Assembly: GCA_017304845.1 (NCBI GenBank)
Contig: JAFKLL010000019.1
Span: forward strand, 1-64,000
Reading direction: 5' to 3'
Length of the DNA stretch: 64,000 nt
Source of the DNA: Solirubrobacterales bacterium
GTDB taxonomy: Bacteria > Actinomycetota > Thermoleophilia > Solirubrobacterales > 70-9
Shown: positions 50,955-58,500 of the stretch, piece after piece
Layout: each line of letters begins with the position of its first letter
Numbering within the stretch: position 1 is the first letter of the stretch
Made by a program: the position numbers and the translations under genes
The notes under the pieces: model-generated
Databases searched by the model: none
What the model was told of the DNA's origin: nothing
Seen by the model: the letters and a program-made list of their open reading frames with translations, nothing else

Positions 50955-51707
50955 ATGTTCGGAGAGCCCGCAGGCACGGTCAGGCTGCTCGACGCCGAGC
51001 CCTCGCTTGCCCGGGGCTCCGACCGGCAGACCCTGGACCGGGCCCGCGAACGGCTGATCGCGGAGGTGAGGCGGATCGAATCCGGCGCCTGGGAGGACGC
51101 CGCCGAGCAGCCGGCCAGCCCGATCTGCCTGGGCTACCTGATCCTCGACGGAGCCTTCACCCGCGAGATAGTCCTCTCGAACCGACCTTCGATCGAGCTG
51201 CTCGGGCCCGGTGACCTGATCCGGCCCTGGGTCGTCCCGACACCCCTGGACGCGATGAACGTCACCGACTCCTGGACCCTGCTCTCCCCCGGCCAGGTCG
51301 CGATCCTCGACCATCAGGTCGCCGAGCAGGCCAAGGACTTCCCGAGCATCATCACCGCGCTCATGGACCGGGTGGTGGCGCGTTCGCGCTGGCTCGGGTT
51401 CCATCTCGCGGTCTGCCAACTGCCCCGCGTCGACCACCGGCTGCTCCTCACCTTCCGCTACGCGGCCGAGCGCTGGGGAATCGAGGGCGTCGACGGCGTC
51501 AAGATCCCGATCCGCCTCAACCACCGCTCGCTGGCCGCCCTGATCGGCGCCCGCCGACCGTCGATCACCTCGGCGATCGGCACCCTGACCGAGCAGGGCC
51601 TGATCGAGCGCTCGGAGGACGGGACCTGGACCTTCTTCGCCGCCGACGCGGACCCGATGGCGATCCTCGCCGGCATCGACGACGGGTCCGCCAAGATCGG
51701 TATCTGA
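50955..51707 (+). CDS. Crp/Fnr-like transcriptional regulator
   Basis: 250 residues. The N-terminal half is a divergent cyclic-nucleotide-binding-like beta-roll (LGYLILDGAFTREI, LLGPGDLIRPWV) without a recognisable cAMP-binding Arg-Ser motif. The C-terminal winged helix-turn-helix is clear: LNHRSLAALIGARRPSITSAIGTLTEQGLIER. Its recognition helix lacks the RETVGR residues of classical CRP, so it is unlikely to read the TGTGA-N6-TCACA sites of this window. ATG 50955 lies 6 nt after TATGGT. Confidence 0.85.
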   Translation: MFGEPAGTVRLLDAEPSLARGSDRQTLDRARERLIAEVRRIESGAWEDAAEQPASPICLGYLILDGAFTREIVLSNRPSIELLGPGDLIRPWVVPTPLDAMNVTDSWTLLSPGQVAILDHQVAEQAKDFPSIITALMDRVVARSRWLGFHLAVCQLPRVDHRLLLTFRYAAERWGIEGVDGVKIPIRLNHRSLAALIGARRPSITSAIGTLTEQGLIERSEDGTWTFFAADADPMAILAGIDDGSAKIGI

Positions 51708-51732
51708 CCCGTTTGCCCTCCGCGAGGCAGGG

Positions 51733-51738
51733 TACGTT
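51733..51738 (+). promoter_or_regulatory. -10 box TACGTT (leaderless) of VOC gene
   Basis: TACGTT ends 6 nt before ATG 51745. Confidence 0.5.
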
Positions 51739-51744
51739 CAGAGC

Positions 51745-52101
51745 ATGATCACCGGACTCGACTTCATCGGCATCCCGTCCACCGACGCGGACCGTTCGCG
51801 CGCCTTCTACATCGACACGCTCGGCCTCACCCCGGACGACAACGCGCAGTACGAGTTCTGGGTCGGCGACACCTGCTTCGGGATCTGGGAGCCGGAGAAG
51901 GCCGGCCGCGAGTTCTCCCCGCAGAAGAACGCGCACCTGGCGCTCCACGTCGACGACATCGAGGCCGCCCGCTCCGACCTCGAGGCGAAGGGCGTCTCCT
52001 TCCTCGGCGACACCTTCGACACCGGGGTCTGCTTCATGGCGATCTTCGCCGACCCGGACGGCAACGACCTGATGCTGCATCAGCGCCACGCGCCCCGCTG
52101 A
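51745..52101 (+). CDS. VOC family protein
   Basis: 118 residues of the glyoxalase/bleomycin-resistance fold: GIPSTDADRSRAFYIDTLG in the first half, HLALHVDDIEAARSDLEAKG and FADPDGNDLMLHQRH in the second. The His and Glu/Gln metal positions are only partly visible. Follows the Crp-like gene but has its own TACGTT box. Role unknown. Confidence 0.88.
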   Translation: MITGLDFIGIPSTDADRSRAFYIDTLGLTPDDNAQYEFWVGDTCFGIWEPEKAGREFSPQKNAHLALHVDDIEAARSDLEAKGVSFLGDTFDTGVCFMAIFADPDGNDLMLHQRHAPR

Positions 52102-52414
52102 TCCCCTCCGAGAGCCTTATTTCATCTCGGGCGAGGGCGGTATGCCTTTGTTCGTGAACATGGCTGTCGGATTCATGGAAGGCGATGTTTTCCACTTGTC
52201 GCGCCGAAACTCCCCCTGCTGAAGCCCTTTATTGATCGGCCTTTTCTAACGGTCGTCGGAAACTTAAGACTTTCTTTAGGTTTCGGATACTGGACAGTTC
52301 ATCCATGTACAGCTATGTTCGGAGCGAACGATCAGGCACCACTGCACGACTCTCCACGGAGAGCTCCAGGGCAGCAACTCAGGGGGCTAGTCCCTCAGAA
52401 GGAGAGGCTGAACG
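52102..52414 (+). promoter_or_regulatory. Long intergenic leader with a promoter for the sigma factor gene
   Basis: 313 bp without a supported gene and more A/T-rich than the surroundings. TTAAGA (52264-52269) and GATACT (52286-52291), 16 bp apart, form a good promoter, leaving a leader of about 115 nt before the sigma factor ATG. The leader holds a CTCTC-CACG-GAGAG hairpin (52350-52363). Upstream are a weak hairpin CCGAGA-N11-TCTCGG (52108-52130) after the VOC gene and a TGTTC-GT-GAACA repeat (52149-52160). Confidence 0.5.
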
Positions 52415-53206
52415 ATGGAAAGCAAGGTTCAAGGAAAACAGGCAGATGAACTCGGCAATCCCGTTCGAATCGGTTTGGCGGACGAATCCGACCTATGGTC
52501 GAGACGAGACGCCGACCCCCATGCTCGAGAGGAGCTGACGAACCGCTATCTGGCCTTCGCCAAGAGCGTCGCCGTCAAGTACCGGAGCCAGGCCGAATCG
52601 CTCGACGATCTGGTGCAGGTGGCCAGTCTCGGGCTGGTCAACGCGGTCAACCGATTCGACCCCGATCGCGGCGTCCCCTTCATCGCCTTCGCCTCCCCCA
52701 CGATCACCGGAGAGCTCAAGCGCCACTTCCGTGACCGCACTTCCTCCATGCGCCTCCCGCGCAGCCTCTACGACCGGATCGGCCAGATCGACATCGTGGT
52801 CAGCGACCTCACCGGCCGGCTCAACCGCGAGCCGTCGATCCCCGAGATCGCGGCCGAGATGGACACCGGCGAGCAGGAGATCGTCGAGGCCTTCGAGGCC
52901 GGCCACAACCGCCACCCCGTCTCCCTCGACCAGGGCATCTCTCCCGACGAGGACGGTTCCGGCTCACCGGCCGAGTGGCTCGGCCGGGACGACTCCAGCT
53001 ACGAGATCGCCGAGAGCCGGATCGTGCTCCACGACGCGATGGAAGACCTGACCGACGAAGAACGTCTGGTGATCCGGCTTCGCTTCCGGGACGAACTCAC
53101 CCAGTCCGAGATCGCGGAGCGGATCGGACACTCCCAGATGCATGTATCGCGAATGCTCCGACGCATCCTCGATCGCATGAACGAGCGGCTCCCGGCCGCG
53201 GCCTGA
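52415..53206 (+). CDS. RNA polymerase sigma factor, SigB/SigF (group 3) type
   Basis: 263 residues with regions 2, 3 and 4 and no long N-terminal extension. Region 2: RYLAFAKSVAVKYRSQ, LDDLVQVASLGLVNAVNRFD, GVPFIAFASPTITGELKRHF, then RDRTSSMRLPRSLYD. Region 4: LTDEERLVIRLRFRDEL and TQSEIAERIGHSQMHVSRML. This is the general-stress/sporulation-type sigma family that is normally held by an anti-sigma kinase; none lies next to it here. ATG 52415 is preceded by AGAAGGAG and a long leader. Confidence 0.93.
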   Translation: MESKVQGKQADELGNPVRIGLADESDLWSRRDADPHAREELTNRYLAFAKSVAVKYRSQAESLDDLVQVASLGLVNAVNRFDPDRGVPFIAFASPTITGELKRHFRDRTSSMRLPRSLYDRIGQIDIVVSDLTGRLNREPSIPEIAAEMDTGEQEIVEAFEAGHNRHPVSLDQGISPDEDGSGSPAEWLGRDDSSYEIAESRIVLHDAMEDLTDEERLVIRLRFRDELTQSEIAERIGHSQMHVSRMLRRILDRMNERLPAAA

Positions 53207-53227
53207 CTCTCCCCCTCGAGGCCGCGG
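53196..53227. terminator. Hairpin between convergent sigma factor and FAD oxidase genes
   Basis: An 8-bp stem CCGCGGCC/GGCCGCGG encloses the sigma factor stop codon; no clear T-run follows. Confidence 0.4.
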
Positions 53228-53239
53228 CTGGGTCTCCGC

Positions 53240-54349
53240 TCAACCAGCGGACCCGGCCGGCTCGCCGATCGACGCGCCGAGGCGATCCTCGGGCCTGAAA
53301 CCGGGCTCGACCTCGCCCGAGGCGACGGACCGGGCCAGAGCCCGCCCCAGCACGGGCGCCAACTTGAACAGGTTGTGGCCCGCCACGAAGAAGGTGTCGG
53401 CCGATTGCCAGATCGCCAGGCCGTCCGGGGCCCAGGGCAGCTCCGTCACCCAGCAATGCAGCGCCTGGGCGGGCCAGGGCGACAGGCCCGGCATGGCGCG
53501 ACGGGCGTAGTCGAGAGTGCGGGCGGTGAGGTCGTCCAGGGAGTCGGCGGCCGTCGCGTCCATGCTCGCGCTGACCGCCAGCCCGACCGTGTACTCGCGG
53601 TTGCCGCGCACAGCCGACCCGTACCCGGCGTCCTCGCCCCAGAACCCGGAGGAATCCTGGAAGCAGGCCAGTCGCCGCTCGCGCCCGGCGCCGTCGACCG
53701 GGAAGCAGAGCCGCACGTGGGCCCGGTCGGTGACCGGGATCGGCACGCCGGATGCCTCGGCCAGGAAGGAGGTGCCGCGACCGGCGCAGACCACGGCGCT
53801 GTCGAAGGTCCGGGACCCGTTCTCGGTCACCACCTCCACCCCGCCGGTGATCCGCGGCAGCACCGCCTCGACCCGCTCGGGGATCAGGTTCGTGCCGACC
53901 GCGCGGATCAGGTTGGCGAGCGCCAGGCGGGTGCGGATGGCGCCGGCCGTCTCGTCGATCATCGCGGGACCGTCGAACCGATCCATCGGCGGCAGCACCT
54001 CACGGATCTCCTCCGGGGTCAGTTCCCGTACCTCGATCCCCGGCTCGTCCGCGTACCGCTCGAGCCTCGAGACCGCGTCCTCGCCCAGGACCATGGAACC
54101 GTCGGGCGAGATCAGCTGGACCCCGAATGCCTCCTCCCAGTCGCGCCAGTCCCGCCGGGCCCGCAGCGCCAGCTCGAACTGGCGCGGATCCCGGTGCGCA
54201 TGGCGGAAGATCCTCGACTCGCCGGCCGATTGACCGCCGCCCGGGGCTCCCTGCTCGAAGACCGAGCAATGGAGCCCTCGACGCTCCAGGGCCCAGGCGG
54301 TGGCCAGCCCGACCACGCCCGCCCCGATCACGGCGACCTGACCCGTCAT
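53240..54349 (-). CDS. FAD-dependent oxidoreductase (DAO/sarcosine oxidase-like)
   Basis: 369 residues. FAD-binding VAVIGAGVVGLATAWALERRG at the N-terminus with EQ at the end of the second strand, GGGQSAGESRIFRHAH as in monomeric sarcosine oxidase/N-methyltryptophan oxidase relatives, and the C-terminal FVAGHNLFKLAPVLGRALA. Would oxidise a secondary amine or amino acid to an imine with oxygen; substrate unknown. ATG 54349 has an AGGAGCG site. Confidence 0.88.
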   Translation of the reverse strand: MTGQVAVIGAGVVGLATAWALERRGLHCSVFEQGAPGGGQSAGESRIFRHAHRDPRQFELALRARRDWRDWEEAFGVQLISPDGSMVLGEDAVSRLERYADEPGIEVRELTPEEIREVLPPMDRFDGPAMIDETAGAIRTRLALANLIRAVGTNLIPERVEAVLPRITGGVEVVTENGSRTFDSAVVCAGRGTSFLAEASGVPIPVTDRAHVRLCFPVDGAGRERRLACFQDSSGFWGEDAGYGSAVRGNREYTVGLAVSASMDATAADSLDDLTARTLDYARRAMPGLSPWPAQALHCWVTELPWAPDGLAIWQSADTFFVAGHNLFKLAPVLGRALARSVASGEVEPGFRPEDRLGASIGEPAGSAG

Positions 54350-54383
54350 CGCTCCTGGTGGGCCGGGCTCGCCGGTCCGGCCC

Positions 54384-55259
54384 TCACGTCAGCCAGAGAA
54401 CCAGCGAGACCGCCAGTCCGACCGTGGTGAACATGAGCGACATGCGGGCGAAGAACTTCTCCCAGATGCCGGTGTAGCGGACACTCTCGAAGAACAGCAG
54501 GCCGACGATGTTGCCGACGTTGAGCAGGAAGGCGCCGATCGCGATCAGCAGCACGATCGCGGCCCGGCCGGAGAGCTCGCCGCTGTCCTGGTTGCCGACC
54601 GCGACGGCCAGCATGCCGAGGGCCACTGTCCCCACGAAGCCGATCAGGATCCCGAAGGTGTCGAGCGGCGTCAGCGGCGGGAAGTTCCTGGTCTCCCGGA
54701 TCACCTCTTCCTCGGTCACCGCGTGGCCGGGAGCGTGCTCGACCGCGACCACCTTGGCGACCGCCCCGTCGGCGTCAGGGTGGGTGACCCTCATCTGGGT
54801 CACCGGCTGGTGGTAGTCGGTGCTCAGCCGCTGCCAGAGGTTCTTCTCCGCGTAGTCCCGCTCGCTGTCGACGTGGCTGACCACGACGATCTCGTCGGCC
54901 GGGAACTCGTTCAGCCCGTCGCCGACCGCGACCAGCGGGTCGGCGTCGCCGACCTCGCCCCGGGCGTCGAGACCGGCCCGGCGCAGCTCGTGGATGATCG
55001 CGTCGAGCCGGGCCGTCGCCTCACGGGCGGGGCCGTCGACGTTGCCGAGCTCCTGGTCGATCGCCGAGTGGGCGATCGCCGGCGCGATCGCGAACACCTC
55101 GAAGCGACTCGACCCGCCCTGGATGTGCGATCTGAGCTCGTCCGCGAGATCGGCTCCGCGGAATACCTCGTCCGCGACCACCAGCACCCGGTGGGGGTCG
55201 TGATTTCCGGACGCTGTGACGCCCGCCGGCGAGTTCTCACTAACGGTCTCGGTCATCAT
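54384..55259 (-). CDS. USP-like domain fused to C-terminal membrane segments
   Basis: 291 residues. Residues about 20-165 form an alpha/beta domain of universal-stress-protein style (HRVLVVADEVFRGADLADEL, ADEIVVVSHVDSER), followed by three membrane segments (GILIGFVGTVALGMLAVAVG, AAIVLLIAIGAFLLNVGNIV, MFTTVGLAVSLVLWL). The ATP-binding loop is not obvious. ATG 55259 is 6 nt after a TAGGTT box. Role unknown. Confidence 0.7.
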   Translation of the reverse strand: MMTETVSENSPAGVTASGNHDPHRVLVVADEVFRGADLADELRSHIQGGSSRFEVFAIAPAIAHSAIDQELGNVDGPAREATARLDAIIHELRRAGLDARGEVGDADPLVAVGDGLNEFPADEIVVVSHVDSERDYAEKNLWQRLSTDYHQPVTQMRVTHPDADGAVAKVVAVEHAPGHAVTEEEVIRETRNFPPLTPLDTFGILIGFVGTVALGMLAVAVGNQDSGELSGRAAIVLLIAIGAFLLNVGNIVGLLFFESVRYTGIWEKFFARMSLMFTTVGLAVSLVLWLT

Positions 55260-55265
55260 GACCTC

Positions 55266-55271
55266 AACCTA
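55266..55271 (-). promoter_or_regulatory. -10 box TAGGTT (leaderless) of USP-membrane gene
   Basis: TAGGTT ends 6 nt before ATG 55259. Confidence 0.5.
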
Positions 55272-55311
55272 CCCCGGTTCGGTATCTCAGAACCCGATAC
55301 TCAGGATTTCC

Positions 55312-55629
55312 TCAGGAAAGCAGCGGCGAAGGCGGGATCCGGGTCTGGCCCTCGATCCCGTCGACGATCATCGCGATCTCGTCGACGTAGCACCAGGACC
55401 ATTCCTCACCCGGCTCGATCGAGCGGATCAGCTGGTGGCCGGTCTCCTCGAAATGCCTGGTCGCGTGACGCTCCGGCGAGTTGTCGCAGCACCCGACGTG
55501 GCCGCAGACGAGGCAGAGCCGCAGGTGCACCCACCCGGTCCCCTCGCGCAGGCAGTCCTCACAACCGTCGACCGACTCCGGCAGCCGCTTCACCTGGATC
55601 TCTCCGATATGTGAACACTCGGCGCTCAT
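55312..55629 (-). CDS. UBP-type zinc finger protein
   Basis: 105 residues consisting of a ZnF-UBP domain: CEDCLREGTGWVHLRLCLVC, GHVGCCDNSPERHATRHFEE, and TGHQLIRSIEPGEEWSWCYV. Cys and His zinc ligands are all in place. In eukaryotes this fold reads free C-terminal GlyGly of ubiquitin; in actinobacteria small stand-alone copies are common and of unknown role. Confidence 0.9.
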   Translation of the reverse strand: MSAECSHIGEIQVKRLPESVDGCEDCLREGTGWVHLRLCLVCGHVGCCDNSPERHATRHFEETGHQLIRSIEPGEEWSWCYVDEIAMIVDGIEGQTRIPPSPLLS

Positions 55630-55641
55630 GGAGCCATCTTC

Positions 55642-57546
55642 TCACGGCTCGATGATGGGGAACCAGAGATCGAACTCGTCGAGGTGCGCCGCGATCCGGC
55701 CGAAGGTGTCGAGCCCGGGTCCGGCCTCCAGCTCCCCGGCACGGGTCGCGTCCTCCAGCTTCGTCTCCGCGGCGACCAGCCGGTCGAGCAGGTCGCGGCT
55801 GATCCGCAGGATCGGGGCTCCGTCCACGAAGCCGTCGATCGAGTGGCTGAGGGTGCCGTTGGAGAGTCGCAGCGCCGCCTTCTCGCCGGTGTCGGTGAGC
55901 TCCAGGTTGAGATCGAGCTCCAGGTCGGCGGCATCGACCCCGTGGAGCTTGACCGCGAAGAAGTTGAAGATCATCGGCAGGGTCATCGCGCGAACCGAGT
56001 CGGGGCTGGCCGTGCTGCCCTCGAAGGGGATCTTGGGCGTGCCGAAGCGCAGCTCCTGGGCGCCGGTCAGGTAGGCGTTCCGCCAGGTGGAGGACTCAGA
56101 CTGGTAGCCCAGCTGCTCGAAGGCATCGGCCTGCAGCTCCCGCGCCTCCTGGTTGCCCGGATCGGCGAAGACGACATGCCCGACCACCTCGGCGACCCAG
56201 CGGTACTCGCCCTTCTCGAACGACTCGCGGGCCATCTCGATCACCCGCTCGGAGCCGCCCATGAACTCGACGTATCGCTTCCCCGACTCGGTCGGGACCA
56301 GCGGCTCGAGGTTGGCGGGATTGCCGTCGTACCAGCCCAGGTAGCGGGTGTAGGTCGCCTTGACGTTGTGGCTGATCGTGCCGTAGTAGCTGCGGACCGA
56401 CCAGTGCTTCGCGAGCGAGTCGGGCAGCTCGACCTCCTCGGCGATCTCGCGCGGGGTGAGGCCGTGGTTGGCCAGGCGCAGGGTCTCGTCGTGGATGTAG
56501 CGGTAGGCGTCCCGCGCCTTCTCCAGCATCTCCCGGACCCGGCCGCTGCCCCAGACCGGCCAGTGATGCATCGCGTACATCACGTCGGAGCGATCGGCCC
56601 AGCGGTCGATGGTGTCGTTCAGGTACATCGACCAGGCCTGCGGATCGCGCACCTGGGCGCCCCGGATCGGGTAGGTGTTGTGCATCGTGTGGGTGCAGTT
56701 CTCGGCCGCGGTCAGGGCGCGGAGCTCCGGGATGTACCAGTGCATCTCGGCCGGCGCCTCGGTGTCCGGGGTCAGCATGAACTCGAAGGTCAGGCCGTCG
56801 ATCTTCCGGACCTCGCCGGTATGGGTGATCGAGTCGGTCGGCGGGATCAGGGTGATCGTGCCCAGCGAGGTCCCGACCCCGAGCCCGCAGCCGACCGTGC
56901 CCTGCGCGTCGGGCGGGAGCAGGATGCCGAACTGGTACATCGACCGTCGGGTCATCACGTTGCCGGCGGCGACGTTCTCGGAGACCGCCGCCTCGAGGAA
57001 CCCGGACGGCGCGATGATCGGCACGCGGCCGGAGTCGACGTCCTCCTGGCTGACCACGCCCCGGACCCCGCCGAAGTGGTCGACGTGGCTGTGCGAGTGG
57101 ATCACGGCCACGACGGGACGTTCGCCCCGGTGCTCGAAGTACAGCTTCAGCGCGGCGCTCGCCACCTCGGTCGAGATCAGCGGGTCGACCACGATCACGC
57201 CGCTGTCGCCCTCGATGATCGTCATGTTCGAGATGTCGAGGTTCCTCACCTGGAAGATCCGGTCCGAGACCTGGAACAGGCCGCCCTCGGACATCAGGCG
57301 GGCCTGCCGCCAGAGGCTCGGGTTGACCGTGTCCGGCTGGGCGACGTCGCCGGCCGCGAAGGCGAGTCGGGCCGGGTCGAAGACGAACTCCCCGGCCTCG
57401 TTCAGGACCTGGCCCTCGGGGACCGGGGCGATGAAGCCGCGGCTCGCCTCCTCGAAGGAGGCCCGATCCTCGAAGTCGAGGCAGCGGACGCTGTGGACGT
57501 GCGCCTCGCGGGTGAAGTCGGTGACGTCCTTGCGGTCGATGCTCAT
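55642..57546 (-). CDS. Alkyl sulfatase-type MBL-fold hydrolase (SdsA/BDS1-like)
   Basis: 634 residues, the usual length of SDS-degrading alkylsulfatases. Zinc motif AVIHSHSHVDHFGGVRG, MHNTYPIRGAQVRD, YAMHHWPVWGSGRVREML and a C-terminal SCP2-like domain (about 510-634). Releases sulfate from alkyl sulfates in characterised members. No signal peptide, so it is probably cytoplasmic, unlike SdsA1. ATG 57546 overlaps the RlmA-like stop by 4 nt, forming an unusual pair. Confidence 0.9.
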   Translation of the reverse strand: MSIDRKDVTDFTREAHVHSVRCLDFEDRASFEEASRGFIAPVPEGQVLNEAGEFVFDPARLAFAAGDVAQPDTVNPSLWRQARLMSEGGLFQVSDRIFQVRNLDISNMTIIEGDSGVIVVDPLISTEVASAALKLYFEHRGERPVVAVIHSHSHVDHFGGVRGVVSQEDVDSGRVPIIAPSGFLEAAVSENVAAGNVMTRRSMYQFGILLPPDAQGTVGCGLGVGTSLGTITLIPPTDSITHTGEVRKIDGLTFEFMLTPDTEAPAEMHWYIPELRALTAAENCTHTMHNTYPIRGAQVRDPQAWSMYLNDTIDRWADRSDVMYAMHHWPVWGSGRVREMLEKARDAYRYIHDETLRLANHGLTPREIAEEVELPDSLAKHWSVRSYYGTISHNVKATYTRYLGWYDGNPANLEPLVPTESGKRYVEFMGGSERVIEMARESFEKGEYRWVAEVVGHVVFADPGNQEARELQADAFEQLGYQSESSTWRNAYLTGAQELRFGTPKIPFEGSTASPDSVRAMTLPMIFNFFAVKLHGVDAADLELDLNLELTDTGEKAALRLSNGTLSHSIDGFVDGAPILRISRDLLDRLVAAETKLEDATRAGELEAGPGLDTFGRIAAHLDEFDLWFPIIEP

Positions 57547-58385
57547 CGAACCTCCTCGATCCTGCTCGTCGTGGTGATCGTCACCGCGGCGGTCACCGCG
57601 GTCTCCTCCGCCAGCTCCTGGAGGGCCGAGTCCATCTCGGCCCCGCCCATTCTGCCAGCGCTGGGGCCCATCTCAATCAGGTCCCGGACCTGATCGCGAC
57701 CCAGGTTCATGGTCCATTCCAGTTCCCGGCTCTCGGCTCCGTCGGCGAGCGGGCCGAGCGAGCGCTCGAGTCGCTCCTCCTTCTCGGGGTCGACCGAGAT
57801 CATCCCGAACCGTTCGATCAGCTCGGCCAGGTGGCCGGCCTGCGGGGTGACCACGACCAGGCGCCCGCCGGGGGCCAGGATCCGTTCCATCTCCTCGCCG
57901 TTGCGGGGTGAGAAGACGTTGAGCATCAGGCCCGCGGCCCCGTCCCTGATCGGGATCTCGTCCCAGATGTCGGCGACCAGGACGCCGGCGCGGGGCACGA
58001 TCTTGGCGGCGCGACGGGCCGCGAACTTAGAGTTGTCGACGCCGATCCCGACCCGGTCGGGCAGCGCCTCCAGCACCTTCCCGAGGTAGTGGCCGGTGCC
58101 GCATCCGAGGTCGACCACGGCACCCTCCGGCGCGCCCTCGGAGGCCGCGACGAGGGCCTCGGCCAGGGGCTCGAAGTGGCCGCCGTCGAGGAAGCGCTCA
58201 CGAGCCGCGACCATCTCGGCCGAGTCCGCCGTGTGGGTGCCGGAGTCACGCCCGAGCAGGCTCACGTAGCCCTGCCGCGCGATGTTCGCCGTGTGGCCGC
58301 GGCTGCAGATCAGCGAGCCTTTGTTCTCTCGGAGGTCGCCACCGCAATGGGGGCAGATCAGCAGGTCCACAGCGGTCTTTTCCAC
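57543..58385 (-). CDS. RlmA-family rRNA (guanine-N1) methyltransferase-like protein
   Basis: 280 residues. An N-terminal zinc ribbon (LICPHCGGDLRE, then CSRGHTANIARQGYV) and a SAM-dependent Rossmann domain (VVDLGCGTGHYLGKVL, GIGVDNSKFAARRAAK, LMLNVFSPRNGEEMERIL) are the hallmarks of RlmA, which methylates G745/G748 of 23S rRNA. GTG 58385 lies 6 nt after TAGAGT. Co-transcribed with the alkylsulfatase. Confidence 0.88.
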   Translation of the reverse strand: MEKTAVDLLICPHCGGDLRENKGSLICSRGHTANIARQGYVSLLGRDSGTHTADSAEMVAARERFLDGGHFEPLAEALVAASEGAPEGAVVDLGCGTGHYLGKVLEALPDRVGIGVDNSKFAARRAAKIVPRAGVLVADIWDEIPIRDGAAGLMLNVFSPRNGEEMERILAPGGRLVVVTPQAGHLAELIERFGMISVDPEKEERLERSLGPLADGAESRELEWTMNLGRDQVRDLIEMGPSAGRMGGAEMDSALQELAEETAVTAAVTITTTSRIEEVR

Positions 58386-58391
58386 GGGCGC

Positions 58392-58397
58392 ACTCTA
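58392..58397 (-). promoter_or_regulatory. -10 box TAGAGT (leaderless) of RlmA-like gene
   Basis: TAGAGT ends 6 nt before GTG 58385. Confidence 0.5.
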
Positions 58398-58438
58398 TTC
58401 CCCAGCACCCCCAGCCCGCGAGACAGCCCCCCGAGCCC

Positions 58439-58485
58439 GCGAGATGCAGGTTGGGTGCGCCATGTGGCGCGAATCCGCATCTCGC
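58439..58485. repeat. Interspersed palindromic repeat, copy 2
   Basis: GCGAGATGC and GCATCTCGC are perfect 9-bp terminal inverted repeats around an inner GGTGCGCC-ATGT-GGCGCG hairpin. Matches the reverse complement of the copy at 41237-41283 at most positions. Lies between the RlmA-like and kdpD-like starts. Confidence 0.65.
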
Positions 58486-58500
58486 GCCTCGTGACGCGCA

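Noticed and set aside
52149..52160. TGTTC-GT-GAACA as an SOS (LexA) box
   Set aside because: The half-sites are in the opposite order to the GAAC...GTTC LexA box of actinobacteria, and no SOS gene follows.
52305..52538. A 77-codon frame in the leader of the sigma factor gene
   Set aside because: It overlaps the sigma factor start in another frame, has no ribosome-binding site and no recognisable features. The region is better explained as an untranslated leader.
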